A program made the position numbers and the translations under genes. Shown one piece after another: positions 57,156 through 64,000 of a stretch of 64,000 nucleotides of DNA. The notes under the pieces are model-generated. The model saw nothing but the letters and a program-made list of their open reading frames with translations, searched no databases and was not told the DNA's origin. Positions within the stretch are counted from its first letter, which is position 1. The number at the start of each line of letters is the position of its first letter. Source of the DNA: Gemmata massiliana (lineage in GTDB: Bacteria; Planctomycetota; Planctomycetia; Gemmatales; Gemmataceae); contig HG799465.1 in the NCBI GenBank assembly GCA_000531095.1, positions 550,368 to 614,367 on the forward strand, given 5' to 3'.

Positions 57156-58070
57156 CTATTCGTCCACGTCCCAAACGACGACCTTTCCCGTGTCGCTACC
57201 CATTGCGGTAACCGCGCCGTCGGCTCTGAACGCGACCGACCGCATCCATCCGATGTCCCAGGTCATGGTGCGCGCGATCTGCCCCGTCGCCGCCGCGTAC
57301 AGTTTCACCGTTTTGTCGTTGCTCGTTGCCGCCAGGTGTGCCCCGGACGGGTGGTACGCGATGCCAGTAAACTGTTTCTTCCCGTCGTTCGTAATCACGG
57401 TCACCGGTCCGCCACCGATCGGGTAGAGGCGAATCGTTTCGCGCGTCCGGCACGCGAGGGTCCGACCGTCCGGCGACAGTATCATTTGGTCCGGGGCGTC
57501 GGCAAACGGCTCCGTGCTCGCCGACATCTCTCCGGTCGCGGTCATTCGAGTGACGCCCCGGTATTCCCACTGACGGGACGGCAGCAGCGTCCCTTCCAAC
57601 AGCACGAAATGGTCCCCGGTCGGCAGGAAGAGCGGGGGCGAGTAAACGAGCGACGAAAAAAGCACTTCGCGGGTCGGTGCGCCGAGAGCGTTTGTTGCCC
57701 GAAGGGTTAACCGGGTTCCCTCGGTCGGCTTCGGCGATTCGACAATAACCAGGCGCGTCCCATCGGGCGACACACCGAACCAGAGCGACGCCCACGCCGG
57801 AACCTCAACGGGCACACCCGCCCCGCTGACCAAGTCGAGCGCGCAGAGGCGATCGTTCCCGACGAACAAGGTGCGCCCGTCCGGAGCGAACGCGAGTCGC
57901 TTCGCGGACGGAACTGGTGGGTGAAGGATTTCGGCCTTTGCCCCGTTCGCGAACGTCCGCCAAAGGGATACCCCGGCGGCCCCAATCGGAGTAACCAGCG
58001 TGGCCCCGGTGGGGGCGAAGAGTAGCTCGTCGATCCGCACTTTTGGCGCACCGGCCCGCATCACCATCAT
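57156..58070 (-). CDS. WD40/beta-propeller protein
   Basis: 304 residues from the ATG at 58070; the frame goes on upstream without signals. Repeated propeller blades: KRLAFAPDGRTLFVGND.LCALD, LWFGVSPDGTRLVIVE, QMILSPDGRTLACRTRETIRLYPI, GIAYHPSGAHLAATSNDKTVKLYAAATGQ, VAFRADGAVTAMGSDTGKVVVWDVDE. Six or so blades of the WD40 type. No signal peptide. Probably a binding platform; the partner is unknown. Confidence 0.85.
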   Translation of the reverse strand: MMVMRAGAPKVRIDELLFAPTGATLVTPIGAAGVSLWRTFANGAKAEILHPPVPSAKRLAFAPDGRTLFVGNDRLCALDLVSGAGVPVEVPAWASLWFGVSPDGTRLVIVESPKPTEGTRLTLRATNALGAPTREVLFSSLVYSPPLFLPTGDHFVLLEGTLLPSRQWEYRGVTRMTATGEMSASTEPFADAPDQMILSPDGRTLACRTRETIRLYPIGGGPVTVITNDGKKQFTGIAYHPSGAHLAATSNDKTVKLYAAATGQIARTMTWDIGWMRSVAFRADGAVTAMGSDTGKVVVWDVDE

Positions 58071-58282
58071 GGCCCGCCCTCGTGTTTGGAGAGAGGGGGA
58101 GTGTAGCACACCGAGTTGCGGGTCGGGAACGCGGTTGCTCTTCGCCAAATCGGAGCCGAACGCATTCACACAGCAGCATGATGAACGTGCGCGTGACAGA
58201 CGATTCTTCTCCTCAATTCCTACGCGCCGCGCTGTCGATACAACCCGAGCAGCCGTAATCCGTCTCGTTCGGGGGTGAGCAG

Positions 58283-59750
58283 ATGCGCAAGCGAATCGCG
58301 GCGGCGGGGTTGGGGGTACTTCTCGGCACAACCAGCGTCAGCGCGCAACCTGTTCCGCCGGCTACGTATCCGCCAGCGACCTACCCGCTGCCCGGCTCGA
58401 CGCTTCCCGCACCGGCCGGTTTGCCCGCGTTCCCCGGATCTCCGACAGTCCCAAACACCCCGACAGCACCGGGATTACTGCCGCCACTGGCACCGAACAA
58501 GCTCCCGATTGGGGCGCCCTCACCGACGTTCCCGCCCGGCGCGCCCGGTAACTTCATGCCGAGCACGCCAACAACGGCCCCGGGGACGTCCGTACTGCCA
58601 AAACCACCCGTGGCGGTGTCGCCCTCCGAACTTCCGCTGCCACAACAGGAACGGAAGATCGCGATGCGTGCGACGGACGTGGCCGTCAAGCGCGTCGTGG
58701 GCGGGTGGGAGGTTTGGGCCGGGCAACACGTGCTGCGCAACACCGGCGACAACGAGACCGGCGCACGCGACGTGGCCCGCGTGATGCGCGAACTCCGGCC
58801 GACGGAATGGATCACCGTCGGCGCGACGAAACCGGTCGTCGAGTACGGCCTCACCAACGGGCGCCCGGCGGTCTCGGGCACGCCCCCTGTTGAGTCTAAA
58901 GACAGCAAAAATGGCAACTTCGGGAGCGTGGCAAACGCGAGCGGCACCACGCTTCAAATGGGCGCGACCGCGGCGCAGTTCGTTCAGCAGATCGACCTCC
59001 GCTCGACCCGCGTCGAGGCGATCCGCGGCGTGTGGTGCGTGCGCGACGAGAACAACATTCTGCTCAACTTCGGCACCGACAAGGGCGGCGCGGAACAGGC
59101 GAGCGCGGCCATTCAGAAGTACGGGTTCAACCGTATGGGCGTGGTCGGCACGCCACCAACCGGTCATGAGCTACCTGTTCGTCTCGCTCGAACAGCCGAA
59201 GGCCGTGCCCGGCGGTCAACTGATGCTGAGCGCCCAAATCGACGCCCTCTCGCGGACCGGTATCCCGATCCCGGGCGTGGGCTTCACCGGCGAGATGGTG
59301 AAGCTCGATCCGAACAAGGTGGAAGCGCGAAAAGACGGCGCCGAGTGGGTGGTCGCGTTCGGCCCAGAAGTGCTGGGCCGCTTCGGGCCAACGGAGTGGT
59401 CCGCGCGCGAGGCCGCGCGCACGATCCGGGACGCGAAGTTCACCGAGTTCTGCAAGCTCAGCGGTTCGACCGGGGTGACGTTCTTCCTCACGAACGAGAA
59501 GGCGCCCACGCGCGCACCGTTCAACGCCCAGGGCCGCAATTTCGACCCCGCGGCCCTGAAGGTTCAGCAGATCAACAACAAGTGGGCGGTCACGGACGCG
59601 GGTCGGCAAGTCTTTGAAGTGGCGAGCGCCCAAGAGGGCGAAACCATCGTCCGCGTGATGAAGGCTTACGGCTTCGATCAGACCGCGCACCTCTCCGCCG
59701 GCGGATCGAAGGGCGGGATCTCGTTCCTGGTGAAAAGCACCCGCCGCTAA
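58283..59750 (+). CDS. Secreted four-repeat protein, frameshifted near 59160
   Basis: The first frame (58283 on) has a signal peptide (MRKRIAAAGLGVLLGTTSVSA), a Pro-rich linker to about residue 110, then two repeats. After ..GVVGTPPT the sense moves to the next frame (MSYLFVSLEQPKAVPGG...), which runs to 59750 with two more repeats. Each repeat is about 80 residues with a central W.V and L..FG, then an Ala-rich helix and a final strand (GGWEVWAGQHVLRNTGDNETGARDVARVMRE; RGVWCVRDENNILLNFGTDKGGAEQASAAIQKYGF; AEWVVAFGPEVLGRFGPTEWSAREAARTIRD; NKWAVTDAGRQVFEVASAQEGETIVRVMKAYGF). I do not recognise the family. One base too many (or two missing) near 59155-59163 explains the shift; an error is likely. 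Confidence 0.75.
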
Positions 59751-60116
59751 CCCACGAGAACGGTCGGTGCCACGATGCACCGGCCGTTTGTCGTATCCGT
59801 GATTGCGGTAACCGCGCCGGTCGGCTACCTTGCTCGCATGTTCTCGGATCGGTTTAGCTCGCTGCTTTGCAGCAGGACGATGTTGCGTCGTCCGAGCGCT
59901 CCGCTTCGCACCCGTCTCGGGGAAGGCTGTTCCAGCACCGCTATCGGCCAGGGGCTGGCCAAGCATGCTGCGGTCTGGGCCAACCTCGCGAGTCGCGGTT
60001 CCGCAGCATGCTTGGCCAGCCCCTGGCCGGCGGTGCCGTGAGCCTTCCGCGCCCCAGGTCGAGAAGTAAACATCCGAGAACGAACCGGGCCGCGGATCTT
60101 CCGCGGCCCGGTCGCT
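59751..60116. other. 366-bp intergenic region with a long hairpin
   Basis: No convincing gene. It holds the 29-bp perfect inverted repeat listed below, in the gap between two convergent genes, so it may also end transcription. Confidence 0.6.
59945..60029. repeat. 29-bp perfect inverted repeat
   Basis: Left arm 59945-59973 and right arm 60001-60029 are exact reverse complements around a 27-base loop. Each arm also contains the short palindromes gcatgc and ggccaggggctggcc. It is too long for a normal terminator and is more like a MITE-type or REP-type element. Confidence 0.85.
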
Positions 60117-60371
60117 TTACCAGCCGAGCTTCGCGCGGAGCTGATCGAGCCCGCCCGTGAGTGCCGCGTCCGCGGTGGGGTACGTGACCGCGGGATCGTC
60201 GAGGCGCTTGCCGTTCAGGGTGCTGCTCACCGAGCACGCGAACTTCCCCACCGCGGGCCGCACTTCGAGTTTGTAAAGCGGTTGCGCTTCAAGTATTACG
60301 AACGTCGTTTCCGGGCGCACGCCCGGCTTCAGCGTCCCACTTCGAGCGGCCAACCAATCAGGCGCGTTCAT
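60117..60371 (-). CDS. Small protein of unknown function
   Basis: 84 residues from the ATG at 60371 (GGGGGA 7 bases upstream): MNAPDWLAARSGTLKPG. Strand-rich middle (TTFVILEAQPLYKLEVRPAVGKFACSVSS), C-terminal helix (DAALTGGLDQLRAKLGW). No signal peptide; no family recognised. Downstream of the MFS gene on the same strand but separated from it by a palindromic element. Confidence 0.65.
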   Translation of the reverse strand: MNAPDWLAARSGTLKPGVRPETTFVILEAQPLYKLEVRPAVGKFACSVSSTLNGKRLDDPAVTYPTADAALTGGLDQLRAKLGW

Positions 60372-60406
60372 TTCGTCCCCCATACAGATGTCGGTAGCCA
60401 CTGATG

Positions 60407-60520
60407 CACAGGGCTTCCGCCCAGTGCTACAAACGCCGCTCCGCGGCTTGAAAGGCGTTGAGGATTTTGGTCTTCGCCCCGGAGGGGCCGTCTGACGTAG
60501 CACAGGGCGGAGGCCCCGTG
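60407..60520. repeat. Palindromic repeat (family D)
   Basis: The left arm (60407-60430) and right arm (60497-60520) are imperfect reverse complements (20 of 24 match) with inner hairpins, e.g. gccccggaggggc. It lies just after the end of the MFS gene. Confidence 0.65.
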
Positions 60521-60522
60521 TG

Positions 60523-62048
60523 TTATTCCGGCAACGGCTTGTCCTTCGTCTCGGGAAGGAACGGCAGTACGAACAACCCGATCAAGAACACCGAGCACAT
60601 TACGATACCGGCGTAGCGGAACGGGAGGGGTGTCGGGTAGCTGCCGAACACCGCCGGGCTGATGAGAAACGCGAGCAGCGCCGGCCCGAGAGCCGATATC
60701 AACCGGCCGACATTGTAGCAAAAGCTCGTACCGGTACTGCGCAACCGCGTGGGGAACAGTTCGGGGAAGTAGATCGCGTACCCCCGAACAGCGAGAGCAA
60801 GCAGAACCCCATGACCGGAATCAACACATAGATGTGCCACTTCTCGTTGAGCGTGTAGAAGACAATCGCGGTACTACTCGCGGCCAGGACCAACGCGACC
60901 GCGAACGCAGGCCGGCGCCCCACCCGGAAGCAGACGTAACTGAACGTCAGCATCCCGAAGAACGCACCGGCGTTCTGGAGCAGGGACGCGATCCCGGACC
61001 AGTACGCCTTCTCCCCGGCCACGTACCGCGTGGCGCTCTCCCCGGTCAGCCCCAGATCGACGGCTTCTTTCTTGAACGTGGCGTCGAAAACGTACTGAAC
61101 GAGGTCGTAAGAGAAGAACCCGATCCCCCACAACCCGATCACCCCCGCGAGGGCCAGGATCAACCCGAGAACCGCGTTCTTCCGCCATCGGGCGTCCCCG
61201 AGCAGTTCGCGGTAGCTCCCGGCTTTTTTCACACCGCCTGCCGCCATCGCGAGCTTCCACTTTTCCGGCTCCTTCAACCGCGCTTGGATCACGACTACGA
61301 GCAAGCCGGGAATGATGCCGACCAGGAACATCAGTCGCCACGGGGACATCGGAGAACCGAACAGCGTCTGACCGACGAACTGGCCGTCCTGCGCGAGTTT
61401 CCCGAGGTACATCGAGATAAGGGCCGCGGAACAGTTCCCGAGCACGCTCGATGCCTGGAATAATCCGATCACGAAGGGCCGGGCGTTGTTCGGCATCGTC
61501 TCGGCGAGAAGCGTGACCGACGCGGCGAAAACGCCCCCGACCCCCAATCCCGTCAGCAGACGGTATGCGTGGAAGTCCAAGACCTGTTTCGAGAGCGCAC
61601 TCAGGCCCGTAAAGATGGCGTAGAGCAAGATCGTCGCCATCAAGGTCTTCACGCGCCCCCACCGGTCACCGAGAATCCCGAACCCGATGCCCCCGAGCGC
61701 CCACCCGAGGAGGAACACACTGGTGGCATCGCCCGCGGCCGAACCAATGTCCGCGTTCTGGAGTGACGCGAGCACCTGGTCCTCGGTCGGCGGTGATTTA
61801 CCCTCCTTGGCGTACTGGTCGGTCAGTTTCTGCGTGTGTTCTGGTACGCGGGAGTCGTCCTTCGTCACTTTCGGCACCAGCTCCGTCATCGCGGGGCGCC
61901 GGGCGAGGGCGAACAACTGCTGGTCCATGCAGTCCATGTCCCATGCTAGGCAGCAAACGACGAACACGAACCATTGGTAACGGGTCAAGTCTTTGAGACT
62001 GGCCCATCCGGTTCGCGGCGGGGACGGAACGGAAGAATCGACGGACAT
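60523..62048 (-). CDS. MFS transporter, frameshifted by a homopolymer deficit
   Basis: About 508 residues once repaired. Twelve-helix major facilitator: motif A GWALGGIGFGILGDRWGRVKT, then LLTGLGVGGVFAASVTLLAE. The first frame (from 62048) runs to ..GFCLLSLFGG and then loses sense; the continuation YAIYFPELFPTRLRSTGTSFCYNVGRLISALG is in another frame. Adding one C to the run at 60781-60785 (one G on the coding strand) joins them exactly. A typical 454 undercall, so the gene is probably whole. PELFPTRLRSTG is the usual second half signature. The substrate is unknown; the sequence is like the sugar or organic-acid branch. An extra periplasmic loop of about 70 residues follows helix 1. Confidence 0.88.
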
Positions 62049-62214
62049 TGGCAGCGCTCTTCTTGAAGCGAGTGAGTGGCGGGAACCCGAGAATCGGTCC
62101 AGGCGGCTCCGAAAACATTACCCGGCCGCCCGATCCGACGCCAGCATTTCCGCGAGTGCCGCAAAGTCGCTATGATAGATTTTTCGCTTTCGCGAGAGCA
62201 GAGGTTCTAATCGG

Positions 62215-63045
62215 ATGCCCGCAGAGCGCACGTTCCCGCTAGCGGTCGGCTTTCTCGGTGCCGGACAAATGGCCACCGCACTCGCGTCCGCGTGGGCGAA
62301 GGCCGGCCTGCTCGACACCTCGCGCAGCCGCGCCGCGGACCCGTACCCGGACGCCCGCGCCAAGTTCCAGGCCGCCACGGGCATTAAAACCGTCGAAGCG
62401 AACCGCGACGTGGTCGCCGCGTGCGACGTTCTCGTGCTCGCGGTCAAGCCGCAAGTCATGTCGGCGGTTCTCGATGAGATCAAGCCGGCCATCAGCGCGG
62501 CCCACTTGATCGTTTCCATCGCCGCCGGCGTCACGCTGAAAACGCTCAGCGACGGCCTGGGAGCAGACACGAAGCTCGTGCGCGTGATGCCGAACACGCC
62601 GTGCCTCGTGAGCGCGAGTGCGACCGGTTTCAGCCCCGGATCGACCGCAACTCCCGACGATGCGGCCCTCGTTGAGCGCCTCTTCGCGGCAGTGGGCACC
62701 GCGTACCGGGTGCCCGAGCACCTACTGGACGCGGTCACTGGCTTGAGCGGCAGCGGACCGGCGTTCGTGTACCTCTTTATCGAAGCGCTCGCCGATGGCG
62801 GCGTCCGGTGCGGGCTCCCGCGACCGGTGGCGCAATCACTCGCAGCGCAAACGGTGCTCGGCGCGGCACGCATGGTGCTCGAAACGGGCCAGCACCCCGG
62901 CGCCCTCAAGGACGCGGTCGCCAGCCCCGGCGGTACGACCATCGCGGGCATTCACGCTCTGGAGCGTGCGGCATTCCGCGCCGCCGCGATCGATGCGGTG
63001 GAAGCTGCCACAAAGCGTGCGCAGGAATTGGGAAAGAGGGAGTAA
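62215..63045 (+). CDS. proC: Pyrroline-5-carboxylate reductase ProC
   Basis: 276 residues. It reduces P5C to proline with NAD(P)H. Motifs: VGFLGAGQMATAL (NAD(P)-binding), VLAVKPQ, VRVMPNTPCLV, and the signature VTGLSGSGPAFVYLFIEALADGGVRCGLPR ... DAVASPGGTTIAGIHALE. Length normal. Divergent from the MFS gene. Confidence 0.95.
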   Translation: MPAERTFPLAVGFLGAGQMATALASAWAKAGLLDTSRSRAADPYPDARAKFQAATGIKTVEANRDVVAACDVLVLAVKPQVMSAVLDEIKPAISAAHLIVSIAAGVTLKTLSDGLGADTKLVRVMPNTPCLVSASATGFSPGSTATPDDAALVERLFAAVGTAYRVPEHLLDAVTGLSGSGPAFVYLFIEALADGGVRCGLPRPVAQSLAAQTVLGAARMVLETGQHPGALKDAVASPGGTTIAGIHALERAAFRAAAIDAVEAATKRAQELGKRE

Positions 63046-63049
63046 AGAA

Positions 63050-63200
63050 CTCGCCACGGATCAACGCGGATAGCACGGATTAAGCCGAAGCACCGTCCGA
63101 GTGATTGCTCTTAATCCTGTTCATTCCGTTAATCCTGTCAAAAAAACTCTTCTGGTTTGACCCGCGTTTATCGGTGTTCATCCGCGACTGATTGGGTTGC
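63050..63200. other. Intergenic region with dispersed-type repeat wording
   Basis: Contains ccacggatcaacgcgg, a taatcctgttcattccg-type stretch, and tgttcatccgcgac. Phrases of this kind recur between genes in many bacterial genomes. The segment is A+T-richer than its neighbours and has no gene. The leader of guaA is here. Confidence 0.4.
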
Positions 63201-63206
63201 GAACTC

Positions 63207-64000
63207 ATGACAAATGAACTCGTTCTGATCTTCGACTTCGGTTCACAGTTCGGGCAACTCATCGCCCGGCGGGTGCGCGAGCAGAACGTGTTCTGCCAGG
63301 TGGTGCGCCACGACCTCTCGCCCGAGCGCGTGCGGGAACTGAACCCGAAGGGGATTATCCTCTCGGGCGGGCCGGCGAGCGTGTACGAGCCCGGGGCGCC
63401 GCACTGCTCCCCGGAAATCTTCAACATGGGGATTCCCGTTCTCGCGATCTGCTACGGGATGCAGCTCGCGTGTCACTTCCTGGGCGGCAAGGTCGGCGGG
63501 ACCGCCCACACCCGCGAGTACGGGCGCGCGACGCTCACCGTGAACGAGCGGAACACGATCTTCCAGGGGTACCCGGCCGAATCCACGGTGTGGATGAGCC
63601 ACGGCGACCAGGTGCAGAACATCAACGGCGATTTCGAGCCGCTCGCGTCCACGGACACGTGCCCGCTGGCCGCGGTGAAGCACAAGTCGCGCCCCATCTT
63701 CGGGTTGCAGTTCCACCCGGAAGTGGCCCACACGCCGCACGGTGGGCAGATCCTCGCCAACTTCCTCCGCGACGTGTGCGGGTGCTCCGGCCAGTGGAAG
63801 ATGCAGGCGTTCATCGACAACACGATCGCCGACATCCGGGCCAAGGTCGGCAACAAGCGGGTCATCTGCGGGCTGTCGGGCGGGGTCGATTCGAGCGTGT
63901 GTGCGGCGCTCTTGGTGAAAGCGATCGGCTCGCAAGTGGCGTGCATCTACGTCGACAACGGGCTGATGCGCGAGGGCGAAACGGAACTGGTGAAGCACAC
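63207..64000 (+). CDS. guaA: GMP synthase (glutamine-hydrolysing), 5' part
   Basis: The first 264 codons are visible; the gene runs off the window. It makes GMP from XMP, glutamine and ATP. Start [25 protein letters not shown] is typical. Class I glutamine amidotransferase: nucleophile Cys in AICYGMQLA, His-Glu in FGLQFHPEV. Then the ATP-pyrophosphatase P-loop [17 protein letters not shown] and [12 protein letters not shown]. Confidence 0.97.
   Translation, partial: MTNELVLIFDFGSQFGQLIARRVREQNVFCQVVRHDLSPERVRELNPKGIILSGGPASVYEPGAPHCSPEIFNMGIPVLAICYGMQLACHFLGGKVGGTAHTREYGRATLTVNERNTIFQGYPAESTVWMSHGDQVQNINGDFEPLASTDTCPLAAVKHKSRPIFGLQFHPEVAHTPHGGQILANFLRDVCGCSGQWKMQAFIDNTIADIRAKVGNKRVICGLSGGVDSSVCAALLVKAIGSQVACIYVDNGLMREGETELVKH

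Overview
The window looks like chromosome of a Gemmata-type planctomycete (Gemmataceae). It is GC-rich and carries several lineage hallmarks: TIGR02996 'repeat-companion' proteins, a DUF1559 prepilin-like protein, a DUF1592/DUF1552 pair, an LEERSLL-type N-terminus on a cell-surface protein, large secreted proteins of unknown role, and GC-rich palindromic repeats whose translation reads NPLPKGKGE. No rRNA, tRNA, CRISPR array, transposase or prophage was recognised.

Layout. 1-5.6 kb: outer-membrane barrel protein, double HbpS/GlcG haem-binding-type protein, small His-rich secreted protein. 5.6-7.9 kb: purEK and a lipoprotein. 8.1-14.4 kb: G8/beta-helix protein, then the DUF1592-DUF1552 operon with cytochrome-type CxxCH motifs. 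14.5-18.1 kb: SNF2 ATPase and SWIM zinc-finger operon. 18.2-20.4 kb: M28 peptidase and DUF1579 protein. 20.6-26.6 kb: heavy-metal-type RND efflux operon (Cys/His-rich small protein, adaptor, pump, small periplasmic protein). 26.7-33.4 kb: His/Gly-rich protein, Pro-rich protein, membrane Ser/Thr kinase, ThuA protein, TIGR02996-LRR protein. 33.4-35.4 kb: J-domain protein, rnpA, yidD. 35.5-40.8 kb: DUF1559 and TIGR02996 proteins, a membrane protein, two DUF4058-type genes, a cystathionine beta-synthase-like enzyme. 41-48 kb: diadenylate cyclase, an interrupted gene in an A+T-richer patch, a large secreted protein, a lipoprotein, a xylulokinase-like kinase, a HAD-like protein. 48.3 kb: a GEMM-I type riboswitch aptamer with no gene behind it on its own strand. 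48.6-57.1 kb: HEAT-repeat protein, zinc-ribbon protein, TolC-type lipoprotein with its own Cys/His-rich partner, CNNM/CBS protein, helicase-associated protein. 57.1-64 kb: beta-propeller protein, a four-repeat secreted protein, an MFS transporter, proC and the start of guaA.

Some 'oddities' are sequencing artefacts. Two loxP-like sequences (38620-38656 and 56800-56841) match the linker of 454 mate-pair libraries as I remember it. Each sits inside a gene, and cutting it out restores one open frame. At the second site the linker is followed by a 35-bp copy of sequence found 2.4 kb upstream in the same orientation, which is the expected layout of a mate-pair read. A one-base homopolymer deficit (60781-60785) breaks the MFS gene and another frameshift near 59160 breaks the four-repeat protein. 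Frames in this window should be read with 454-type errors in mind.

The strongest biological leads are the orphan GEMM riboswitch, an RnpA whose C-terminal half is built from domesticated palindromic repeats yet keeps its stop/start overlap with yidD, paired Cys/His-rich small proteins at two separated pieces of a metal efflux system, and a C-terminal DAC-domain cyclase with RHM in place of the usual RHR motif.
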